Shown: positions 32,324 to 39,679 of the stretch, in pieces
How positions within the stretch are numbered: position 1 is the stretch's first letter
Layout of the letters: each line of letters starts with the position of its first letter
Origin: Paenibacillus taihuensis
GTDB taxonomy: Bacteria; Bacillota; Bacilli; Paenibacillales; Paenibacillaceae
Assembly (NCBI RefSeq): GCF_003386535.1
Contig: NZ_QTTN01000010.1
Location: 62,001-126,000, forward strand
Length of the DNA stretch: 64,000 nt
Direction of reading: 5' to 3'
Notes under the pieces: model-generated
Seen by the model: only the letters and a program-made list of their open reading frames with translations
Databases searched by the model: none
Told to the model about the DNA's origin: nothing
Translations under genes and position numbers: made by a program

Positions 32324-33709
32324 TTATTTCGTCGAAATGCGGAACACATGCGCAATCGGCGCTTTGCCTTGCAGTTCGCTTGCCGGCAGCTGGATCGTTA
32401 CGCCTTCGTCGTCTTGCGAATAGCTGATCGGCTCATCCGATGCAAGCAGCTCGATGCCTGTGATCGTATCCGTATACGGGATGCGGATCTGTTCCGACAG
32501 TTCCGCATCTTCGCTCGCATACAGATACGTTGCATATACCGTGTCATCCTTGCGCGTAAATGCACATTGACCTGTATAATATGGCGCGCAAATCCGCGTG
32601 CCGTATACCGCTTCGCCGTATACTTTCATCCATGCGCCCAGATCCTTCATGCTCTTAAGCGCGCCTGCCGGCAGACGTCCGTCCGGCTGCGGTCCAACGT
32701 TAAGCGCCAGGTTGCCGCCCTTCGCTACAACCTCCATCAAGATGTGGACGAGCTGGCGTGCGGACTTGTATTTGTCCTCGAATTTGAACGAGAACGAGGT
32801 GCCGATCGTGATGCAGCTTTCCCATGGCACATTCAGCGGACGATGCGGAATCGTCTGCTCCGGCGTCACATAGTTCTCGTATGCGCCGCCAACGGTGCGG
32901 TCAGCGGACAGCAGCCAAGGCTGCGTCACTCTTGCGCGCTCCACAACCTCGCCCAGTCGGATATCCTGGCTGACGCGGCCGCCTTCGCGTACCCAACCCG
33001 CATCGAGCCATAGAACATCGATGCGGCCGTAGCGCGTCATCAGCTCCATAATCTGATCATGCGTAAACTGGACGAACTTCTCCCACAGCTCCGGATTCTC
33101 TTGCGGGTTATACGACGGTCCGCGCCATGTACGCGTGCCGCGTTCCATGCCTGGCGCCCAATAATACGGCGTATGCCAGTCCGCCTTCGAGAAGTACGAA
33201 GCAATCGCAAGCCCTTTGTCCCGGAATGCGTCGAAGACGTTCTTCGCGATATCGGCGTACTTATGCGTGTGGAACGGCGTTTGTTCGCCAGTAATGCGGT
33301 ATTCCGTCGTCTTCGTATCCCACATGCAGAAGCCGTCGTGATGCTTCGTCGTGAAGATCAGATATTTGAAGCCGCCGTCCGCAGCTGCCTCCGCCCACTT
33401 CTCCGGCTCGAAGCGAAACGGATTGAACGTCTGATTCAGGTCGAAATACTCCCGTTTCATCTGTTCATAATCATTCGTCCAGTCGACGTCGTTTCGGGAC
33501 CAATCGCCGTCATCGTCACTCAAAATCCACGATTCGACCATTCCGATCTGGGAATAAGGGCCCCAGTGCATCATTAGCGCCAGCTTCTGATCCTTGAACC
33601 ATTCGAGCCGCTCCAGCGTGACGGGATTGTCCGGCTTCACCCATTCCGCTTCGCTGCTGTAATTATGGACGCCATTCTCGACCTCATGTACCGTTTCGTT
33701 CTCGCTCAT
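32324..33709 (-). CDS. GH29 alpha-L-fucosidase
   Basis: This is a 461-residue cytoplasmic enzyme. The GH29 barrel is clear: Met-Met-His-Trp-Gly-Pro-Tyr-Ser (about 46-53), Thr-Thr-Lys-His-His-Asp-Gly-Phe-Cys-Met-Trp (about 118-128) and the nucleophile Asp in Val-Leu-Trp-Leu-Asp-Ala-Gly-Trp (about 231). A beta-sandwich domain completes it. It removes terminal alpha-L-fucose with retention. No signal peptide is seen. It lies 52 bases after the GH125 gene, a gap containing a direct repeat, and precedes the membrane AraC regulator. Confidence 0.95.
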   Translation of the reverse strand: MSENETVHEVENGVHNYSSEAEWVKPDNPVTLERLEWFKDQKLALMMHWGPYSQIGMVESWILSDDDGDWSRNDVDWTNDYEQMKREYFDLNQTFNPFRFEPEKWAEAAADGGFKYLIFTTKHHDGFCMWDTKTTEYRITGEQTPFHTHKYADIAKNVFDAFRDKGLAIASYFSKADWHTPYYWAPGMERGTRTWRGPSYNPQENPELWEKFVQFTHDQIMELMTRYGRIDVLWLDAGWVREGGRVSQDIRLGEVVERARVTQPWLLSADRTVGGAYENYVTPEQTIPHRPLNVPWESCITIGTSFSFKFEDKYKSARQLVHILMEVVAKGGNLALNVGPQPDGRLPAGALKSMKDLGAWMKVYGEAVYGTRICAPYYTGQCAFTRKDDTVYATYLYASEDAELSEQIRIPYTDTITGIELLASDEPISYSQDDEGVTIQLPASELQGKAPIAHVFRISTK

Positions 33710-33734
33710 CTATTTAACCTCCCTAATCATTCAC

Positions 33735-33767
33735 GGAAACAATTATTCAATATGGAAACCATTATCC
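33735..33767 (-). promoter_or_regulatory. Direct repeat upstream of GH29 (candidate AraC-type site)
   Basis: On the minus strand GGATAATgGTTTCC (33767-33754) is followed 19 bp later by GAATAATtGTTTCC (33748-33735). Two same-direction half-sites about two helical turns apart is the classic AraC-family binding layout. One copy overlaps the GH125 stop. Confidence 0.45.
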
Positions 33768-35081
33768 AAGTATCTTGTGCAGCTTGTTTTCTTGCATCAG
33801 CTTCAGAATGAGCTCGCCGAACAGCGTATTCGCCCATGCGAACCACGAACGCGTGAAGTTTCTCGGATCATCAACGTCGAACCCTTCGTGCATGAAGCCC
33901 GTGTCGCCGTCCGTATCGATCAGCAGTCGAACCAGCTCGGCCACTTCTTCTTCGTCCGTCGACGTGAGCGCCTGCATCACGAGGCTGATGTGCCAAATAT
34001 AGCGCGGCGGCGTATGCGGGCTTCCGATACCGCGGGCGCGGATGCCTTCGTAATAGTACGGATTGTCCGAGCTTAGGATAAACCGGCGCGTGTTCTTGTA
34101 AATCGGATCATCCTTCGCTGCATAGCCGAGATAGGGAATCGACAGCAAGCTTGGCACGTTCGCGTCATCCATCAGCGCGTAATTGCCTTTCCCGTCTGCT
34201 TCGTAGGCGTACATTTCGCCGTAGACCGGATGCTTATAGATACCATGAGCTGCGATGCCGCCATCGATGTCGGCCTTCAGCGCCAAGGCGTCAGTCTCCA
34301 GCTGATCGTCACCAAGTACATCTGTCGCGAGTTCCGCCAAATAGCCAAGCACGACGCTTGCGAACATATTCGCCGGAACAAGGTAGCCGTATGCGCACGC
34401 ATCGTCGCTTGGACGGAAGCCCGACCACGTCATGCCTGTATAGGCGACCGGCTCGCCCATTCCATTGTTGTGGATCGTGTCGCTATATGGTCCCGATGTG
34501 CGGGTGAATCGATATGGCGACTGCTCCATATGATGCTGCTCGGTGCGCCACAGCTGCACAATTCGCGCCGCTGCTTCACGGAATGTATCGTCGAACGGAG
34601 CCGTACGGCCCGTCTGCTTCCAGTACAGATACGCGATCTGGATCGGATAGCAGAGCGAATCGATCTCATATTTGCGCTCCCACACCCATGGGTTCGGTTC
34701 AGGCAGCTCCGTGATGTCGTCTTCCCAGCGGTTGTTATTCGCCTCTTCGTTGAACGCATTGGCGTAAGGGTCCATCAGAATGCTGGTGAACTGCCGCTTG
34801 AGCAGCCCTTCAATGATGCGTCCAAGCTCTTCGTCCTCGGAAGCCAATTGAATATAGGGGCGAACCTGGGCGCTCGAGTCACGCAGCCACATCGCCGGAA
34901 TGTCGCCGGTAATAACGAAGGTTGAGCCGTCCTCCATCAGCCGTGTTGTCGTCTCGAGTGTATTCGGGAAACATTGCTTGAACATCCGTGCAAGCTTCGG
35001 ATACGGCGCGAGCTCCTTCTCCGCTCTAGCAAGTACGTCTAAAATCGATTGAGGCATTTGTTGCAGTTGCAAAGTGGACAC
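33762..35081 (-). CDS. GH125 exo-alpha-1,6-mannosidase
   Basis: This is a 439-residue metal-independent alpha-mannosidase with an (alpha/alpha)6 barrel. Signature stretches are Met-Trp-Leu-Arg-Asp-Ser-Ser-Ala-Gln (about 64-72), Asp-Ser-Leu-Cys-Tyr-Pro-Ile (about 140), Trp-Ser-Gly-Phe-Arg-Pro-Ser-Asp-Asp (about 220-228) and Phe-Met-His-Glu-Gly-Phe (about 391-396). The last two match the proposed acid and base of characterised GH125 enzymes, which cut alpha-1,6-mannose from N-glycan cores. No signal peptide is seen. It is placed between GH35 and GH29 in the same direction. The combination with GH38 gives activity on both mannose arms. Confidence 0.93.
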   Translation of the reverse strand: MSTLQLQQMPQSILDVLARAEKELAPYPKLARMFKQCFPNTLETTTRLMEDGSTFVITGDIPAMWLRDSSAQVRPYIQLASEDEELGRIIEGLLKRQFTSILMDPYANAFNEEANNNRWEDDITELPEPNPWVWERKYEIDSLCYPIQIAYLYWKQTGRTAPFDDTFREAAARIVQLWRTEQHHMEQSPYRFTRTSGPYSDTIHNNGMGEPVAYTGMTWSGFRPSDDACAYGYLVPANMFASVVLGYLAELATDVLGDDQLETDALALKADIDGGIAAHGIYKHPVYGEMYAYEADGKGNYALMDDANVPSLLSIPYLGYAAKDDPIYKNTRRFILSSDNPYYYEGIRARGIGSPHTPPRYIWHISLVMQALTSTDEEEVAELVRLLIDTDGDTGFMHEGFDVDDPRNFTRSWFAWANTLFGELILKLMQENKLHKILG

Positions 35082-35108
35082 CTTCTTCTATTGGAATTTT
35101 GAGATAAA

Positions 35109-36884
35109 CTAGCTTGGATTCTGATCGAGTATATGCGAATCGGTAAACCAGACTACGCCATGCTCCGTTCCATGCAGCTCAAAGATAATAATCTCATTGT
35201 CGCCCTCGCGCAGCAACGGTCCAGGTACATACAAGGTTCTCTGCGGCCCTTTGTTCCAGTAGCGGCCTAAGTTGAAGCCGTTCAAGAAGACGACGCCTTT
35301 CGTCCAGCCCTTCATGTCGAGGAACGTGTCCGCTGCTTCGCGATCCGTTACATGCAGCGTTCCCCTGTAGAACTTCGGAGTGGATGAAGCAAGACTGGAA
35401 TCGCGATTTGAAAAAGACAACTTAGACAAGTCCGCAAGCGGCAGCGGTCGAATCTTCCAATCGAATAAGTATTGGAAGCCTAGCCTTACCCCTTCGGTAA
35501 TGCCTTTATGATCCTTCAGGAAAGGGCCGTAATTGATTCTGCCCATATTCTCCACGAGAATGTCGAGCGTCGCCCCGCCTTCAGGCACTGTGATCGTTAC
35601 GGATTGCGGCACCGGATTCCGTTCGATAACCCCTTGGTACACACCGTCCAAGAAGATCGGCGCTCTGTCCCGAACGTCATGCAGAACCAGCTGTTCCGCC
35701 GGGCGAGGCCCGGAAATCCGCGTCGAATATAGAATAAATCCATATTGCTGGCCTACCCGTTCCATCGGAAGCGGCGTAACGGATTGCACCTGCGCGGACA
35801 GCGCATCCAACTGCTCGAACAAGTCCGCTTGCTCTGTCAGCTGGACTCGGCCGTATGCTTGTTTCGGTGTTGCTGGCGGAAGCTCGAGCTCTGAAAGCGG
35901 AATATACTTGGCAATCACCTGCCGTGCGGCAAAATATTTGTCCGTCGGTTCCCCCGTCTCATCGAGCATCGCATCATAGTCGTAACTCGTGACGGTCGGC
36001 TCATACAGATTCGGTTCCTGGCAGTTCGCTCCATTGTAGAAGCCGAAGTTCGTCCCGCCGTGGAACATATAGAAATTGACGGACGCGCCGATACTCAGCA
36101 TCTCGTCGAGTACGCCGGCTGCATCGAGCGCATCCCGCGTATGATGGGTTTTGCCCCAGTGGTCGAACCAGCCATTCCAGAACTCCATGCACATAAGCGG
36201 TTCGTCCGATTGATAATCCTTCAGCTTCGCGAAAGCCGAAGCAGGGCCAGAGCCGAAATTGACGGTCGACAGCACACCAGGCACCGATCCGCCTTGCAAT
36301 AGCGCATCTGTCGGGCCATCCGAGGTAAACAACGGTACATCGATGCCGCGCGCGATGAGTCCGTCCTTCAGATACGCCAAGTACTTCGCATCATTGCCGT
36401 AGCTGCCATATTCGTTCTCGATTTGCACCGCGATAATCGGTCCGCCGTTCGTACACAGGAGCGGCGTAAGCCGTGGAATCAGCTCATCGTAATACGCATC
36501 CACCTTGGCTAGATACGCGGGGTGGCTGCATCTCAGCTGTATATAAGGATCTGCCAGCAGCCATGCCGGCAATCCGCCGAATTCCCATTCTGCACAAATA
36601 TACGGGCTTGGCCGAACGATAACATGAAGTCCGAGACTGCCCGCAAGCTCCACATAGGCGGCAACGTCAGCCATCCCGTCGAAACGAAACTCGCCTTCCT
36701 TCGGCTCGTGAAAATTCCAAGGAATGTACGTCTCCACCGTATTCAATCCGCAAGCCTTCAGCTTAAGCAACCGGTCCCGCCAATACGCCGGCAAGGTTCG
36801 AAAATAGTGCATCGCCCCAGAGAGCAGCCTAACAGGCTCGCCGTCATATACGAAACCAGATTTCTCTATTGAAAATGGACGCAA
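35109..36884 (-). CDS. GH35 beta-galactosidase
   Basis: The 591-residue enzyme has a GH35 barrel with Gly-Ala-Met-His-Tyr-Phe-Arg (about 23-29) and Trp-Asn-Phe-His-Glu-Pro (about 56-61). The acid/base Glu lies in Gln-Ile-Glu-Asn-Glu-Tyr-Gly (about 153), the nucleophile Glu in Met-Glu-Phe-Trp-Asn-Gly-Trp (about 231) and the C-terminal jelly-roll domains have a Trp-Asn-Lys-Gly-Pro-Gln stretch. No signal peptide is seen. This short bacterial GH35 type often prefers beta-1,3-linked galactose. It is the first gene of the locus, 28 bases before GH125. Confidence 0.95.
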   Translation of the reverse strand: MRPFSIEKSGFVYDGEPVRLLSGAMHYFRTLPAYWRDRLLKLKACGLNTVETYIPWNFHEPKEGEFRFDGMADVAAYVELAGSLGLHVIVRPSPYICAEWEFGGLPAWLLADPYIQLRCSHPAYLAKVDAYYDELIPRLTPLLCTNGGPIIAVQIENEYGSYGNDAKYLAYLKDGLIARGIDVPLFTSDGPTDALLQGGSVPGVLSTVNFGSGPASAFAKLKDYQSDEPLMCMEFWNGWFDHWGKTHHTRDALDAAGVLDEMLSIGASVNFYMFHGGTNFGFYNGANCQEPNLYEPTVTSYDYDAMLDETGEPTDKYFAARQVIAKYIPLSELELPPATPKQAYGRVQLTEQADLFEQLDALSAQVQSVTPLPMERVGQQYGFILYSTRISGPRPAEQLVLHDVRDRAPIFLDGVYQGVIERNPVPQSVTITVPEGGATLDILVENMGRINYGPFLKDHKGITEGVRLGFQYLFDWKIRPLPLADLSKLSFSNRDSSLASSTPKFYRGTLHVTDREAADTFLDMKGWTKGVVFLNGFNLGRYWNKGPQRTLYVPGPLLREGDNEIIIFELHGTEHGVVWFTDSHILDQNPS

Positions 36885-37042
36885 CCTGCTCGCTCCTTCC
36901 CTACAATATTAAAACTAAGGATATACGCGAAAAATGCACAGCTCAACGGGATTTTTTCTCGCAGTTCTCCTTTTTCCTCCTGCCAAGCGCCACTTCACCA
37001 TTTTCGCGACAGGCGTTTCCGGCGAAAATCGTGAAGTTCGCG

Positions 37043-37074
37043 AAAAAAAAGCGTGCCGCCCTAAGGCAGCACGC
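37043..37074 (-). terminator. Rho-independent terminator of the GyrI-like AraC regulator
   Basis: On the minus strand AGCGTGCTGCC pairs with GGCGGCACGCT (one mismatch) around TTAG, followed by eight T's. Confidence 0.85.
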
Positions 37075-37144
37075 TGAGTATGGAAAAATGCGCAAACTGA
37101 GGTGCGAAGAAAGAAAGATCAAACTCGCTCTAAGCGGGTCAGCG

Positions 37145-38056
37145 TTACGCCTCTTTCCGCTTCACCGGAACATAGATGTCCATCTGCACGCCATCGCGGT
37201 CCGGATTGCTGCGCTCGTCATACAGCTCAAACTCTGTCGTGCCTGCATGCTCGTAACCGGAGTGCGGGAACCATTCACTGAAGATCGCGCCCCATGTGCT
37301 CTGGATCGAGTTCGAGAAGTCATTGCCAGGTACGAGAGGCGTCGTGAACACAGCATACTCCGCAGCGCCGAACTCGCGGCAGACTAATTCGCTGTCATCT
37401 ACGCCTTCGAAGGTGTCCACTTCCATCCCGATCATATATTTGAACCTGCCTGTCTCCATATCGAAGCCATAGCAAAGTCCGAGTTCCACCCAGCTGTCCT
37501 TATGAATGCGGTTCGGAATGCGGCGTCCCCAGCCGCCTTTAATGTACTCTTGCCAGAACGCTGGAATTTGCTTGTGATTCTCTCCGTCACGCGTCGTCGT
37601 ATCAAGCTCGAAGCCGATTACTTTGAAAGCTGGTTTCGTCTCTAAACGGTAATCCATTCGAATGCCTCCCAAATAAGGATTGAATTTGCGCTGCAGGACG
37701 TTCAGCTTCGAATAAGCGTCAGGCTTGATCCTCTGCTTGCGGTATTCCGCCGGCGTCAGATCGAACATACGCTTGAATGCGCGCGTGAACGTTTCATGAT
37801 TTTGAAATCCGTGTGCAAGTGCAATGTCGAGCAGCTTATCGTCCGTATGAGCCACTTGATAGGCCGACCCCGCCAGACGCCGTTTGCGCACATAATCCAT
37901 CACGGTCTCGCCCGCCATGTTCAGAAACACGCGGTGAAAATGAAAGTCGGACAAGTTCGCGATTCGCGCGAGGTGAGATAATGAAAGCTCGTCCGCCATA
38001 TGCGCCTCTACGTAATCAATGGTCATCTGAATCTGCTTCAAGTAATCGGGCCTCAT
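37145..38056 (-). CDS. AraC-family regulator with GyrI-like effector domain (Rob/SoxS-like)
   Basis: The 303-residue product has an N-terminal AraC DNA-binding domain (about 8-108: His-Leu-Ala-Arg-Ile-Ala-Asn-Leu-Ser-Asp-Phe-His-Phe-His-Arg, then Asn-His-Glu-Thr-Phe-Thr-Arg-Ala-Phe-Lys) and a C-terminal GyrI/BmrR-like ligand fold (about 135-300) with Trp-Gly-Ala-Ile-Phe-Ser-Glu-Trp. This order is typical of Rob-like regulators that bind small molecules. It is transcribed alone, with its own terminator, upstream of the glycan locus but not obviously part of it. Confidence 0.9.
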   Translation of the reverse strand: MRPDYLKQIQMTIDYVEAHMADELSLSHLARIANLSDFHFHRVFLNMAGETVMDYVRKRRLAGSAYQVAHTDDKLLDIALAHGFQNHETFTRAFKRMFDLTPAEYRKQRIKPDAYSKLNVLQRKFNPYLGGIRMDYRLETKPAFKVIGFELDTTTRDGENHKQIPAFWQEYIKGGWGRRIPNRIHKDSWVELGLCYGFDMETGRFKYMIGMEVDTFEGVDDSELVCREFGAAEYAVFTTPLVPGNDFSNSIQSTWGAIFSEWFPHSGYEHAGTTEFELYDERSNPDRDGVQMDIYVPVKRKEA

Positions 38057-38138
38057 GGAAACGATTGACTCCTCTCATTTGCTATCCCCATTGTACCGTA
38101 TATACGCACGCGTGTTCTTGATGTTTCTTGCCATAAAA

Positions 38139-38168
38139 CAAAAAAACCGCCGGCATTTCAGCCAGCGG
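38139..38168 (-). terminator. Rho-independent terminator of the secreted unknown gene
   Basis: On the minus strand CCGCTGGC pairs with GCCGGCGG (one mismatch) around TGAAAT, followed by seven T's. Confidence 0.85.
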
Positions 38169-38187
38169 CACCCGTAATTTACGCAAC

Positions 38188-38847
38188 TTACTTGAACTTA
38201 TCCGGGAATTGCTTGATGATCCCGTTCGCGATCGTATCCGACATCATGAAGAGATGCGTCAGACCATCGTCGAATGCCTTAATTTCGCCGTCCCAATCCT
38301 TCTTCAGCCGTGTCGTCAACAGTGCGGCAACAAACTCCAGATGGCGGTCTAGCAGTGACTTCATCTCGTCGTAGGGTAGATTCGGATTCGCTCCGCTCAG
38401 GAACTTGGCCATATCGTCCCCGTTCTTGTACCAAGCTTTGTTCAGCTTCTCGACATCTGCCTGGTTCCCCTTCATAGCTGCATCTACGATTTGGCCAGCC
38501 AACAAAATATGCTCACGCAGCAGCCCTGCCAGCTTATTGCCCGCTTCCTCGCCGTAATAAGGCTTGATGGCATTTCCAATGTCCTGCTGGTTGCGAAGCA
38601 GTCGCTCAAGCACCTTGTCTTTGTCCGGAAGGTTCGAGGTTGCCCCGATAATATAGGAATGCGTGTAGACCGCATGATCCGTCCATAGCCTTCTCAGATT
38701 GTCCTTGAGTTCCCACATCGGCTGTGTCCAGCAAGCTGCGTTATGGTTGCGGGAGTGGTCCAGCGCTTTGGCCTGTACGCCTGCCGGAGCCAGACATAGG
38801 GTTAGAGCAAGGCAAAGCAGTATTGTTTTGATACAGCGATTACGCAT
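38188..38847 (-). CDS. Secreted helical protein of unknown function
   Basis: This is a 219-residue protein with a signal peptide cleaved near Val-Gln-Ala (about residue 26). The mature part is all-helical, with Trp-Thr-Asp-His-Ala-Val-Tyr-Thr-His and Arg-Asn-Gln-Gln-Asp-Ile-Gly-Asn-Ala-Ile-Lys-Pro-Tyr-Tyr-Gly near its start and a Leu-rich four-helix-bundle pattern. Similar proteins occur in Bacilli, often under unreliable enzyme names; the pattern looks like a periplasmic-type bundle rather than an enzyme. The function is unknown. An inverted repeat TGTGGA-CGTT-TCCACA lies 55 bases upstream. Confidence 0.8.
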   Translation of the reverse strand: MRNRCIKTILLCLALTLCLAPAGVQAKALDHSRNHNAACWTQPMWELKDNLRRLWTDHAVYTHSYIIGATSNLPDKDKVLERLLRNQQDIGNAIKPYYGEEAGNKLAGLLREHILLAGQIVDAAMKGNQADVEKLNKAWYKNGDDMAKFLSGANPNLPYDEMKSLLDRHLEFVAALLTTRLKKDWDGEIKAFDDGLTHLFMMSDTIANGIIKQFPDKFK

Positions 38848-38902
38848 GGTTGTCGTTCTTCTCCTTTTTTGAGAACGGGTAATTGTGGAAATTTTCCTTT
38901 AT

Positions 38903-38918
38903 TGTGGACGTTTCCACA
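38903..38918. promoter_or_regulatory. Inverted repeat TGTGGA-N4-TCCACA
   Basis: A perfect 6-bp inverted repeat between two divergent genes, with a related half (TTGTGGAAA) at 38883. It may be an operator for the secreted-protein gene; no regulator is assigned. Confidence 0.35.
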
Positions 38919-39022
38919 CATTTCATGCATAGAGGTCCCCCGTGCAAAAAGTAACCTTGCCGCATGTAATAGTACCAATGTGCGGCTGCATGCCGAACTT
39001 CAAGGGAGGCTGATAGATTCAT

Positions 39023-39388
39023 ATGGCAAGTGCGACGACTAGCGCAGGCAAGATGACGAAAGGCTGTGAAGGGTGCCGGAGAGTTCCGGTTCGAACCGTA
39101 TTCACCACAGGCATCCTCCGGCGCAATCCGGGAACGAATTTCGCGTTGGTGGATCTGGTCAACTTAGGCAAGACCATCGCCAGAGAAATGAAAGTGGAAG
39201 TGTTCGATTGGTCCAGCGGACTGCCGGTTCCGCTGACGCTGACGCCTTGCAACCAGGCGGCCTGCCTCGTCTCGCTCGCTCCCGGCATGTCGAACTTCGT
39301 CTTTGCCGATGTATCGAACGCGCAGTTCAAATACGAGGTTCGCATCAGCCGCCGTACGGTGAACTTCAGCTTGAACTTGTGCGTCTGA
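39023..39388 (+). CDS. Protein of unknown function
   Basis: The 121-residue product has no signal peptide. A Cys-Glu-Gly-Cys pair lies at about 15-18 and a second Cys pair at about 76-81 (Cys-Asn-Gln-Ala-Ala-Cys), and the body is beta-rich (Val-Glu-Val-Phe-Asp-Trp-Ser-Ser-Gly). The Cys pairs suggest a metal site or disulphides, for example in a spore-surface protein; that is a guess. GGGAGG lies 13 bases before the ATG, rather far. A GAGAGTC repeat array follows. Confidence 0.6.
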   Translation: MASATTSAGKMTKGCEGCRRVPVRTVFTTGILRRNPGTNFALVDLVNLGKTIAREMKVEVFDWSSGLPVPLTLTPCNQAACLVSLAPGMSNFVFADVSNAQFKYEVRISRRTVNFSLNLCV

Positions 39389-39421
39389 AGCGGAGACATG
39401 GCTGCCTGTAAAATAAGAAAG

Positions 39422-39634
39422 GGCTTCTCTCAGCCGCTGATGGTTGAGAGAAGCCCTGGAACAGCAAATCCGTCTCGTACGCCCCGATAAACTCCGAGAG
39501 TCGAGAAATCCGACTCTCACGCGTAAAACCAACTAATTACAATCACGAGAGTCGGAAATTTCGACTCTCACAACGCAAACTGCCCCAAATCGCGTCGGAG
39601 CCATCGTTGAGAGTCGGAAATTCCGACTCTCAGC
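39422..39634. repeat. Second GAGAGTC-palindrome array (four copies)
   Basis: Copies start at about 39445 (as part of a longer GGGCTTCTCTCA...TGAGAGAAGCCC hairpin from 39422), 39495, 39546 and 39608, at intervals of 50, 51 and 62 bp. The last is nearly perfect: TGAGAGTCGGAAA-TTCCGACTCTCA. The same palindrome and spacings occur at 4684-5231. None has a T-run that would make a standard terminator. Confidence 0.85.
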
Positions 39635-39679
39635 ATATAAAACACCCCGTAAGCCGCACCATCACATGTGCCGCACGTT

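Noticed and set aside
39422-39457. Terminator for the gene at 39023
   Set aside because: A strong hairpin, but no T-run follows on the plus strand; it is better explained as a variant member of the palindrome family.
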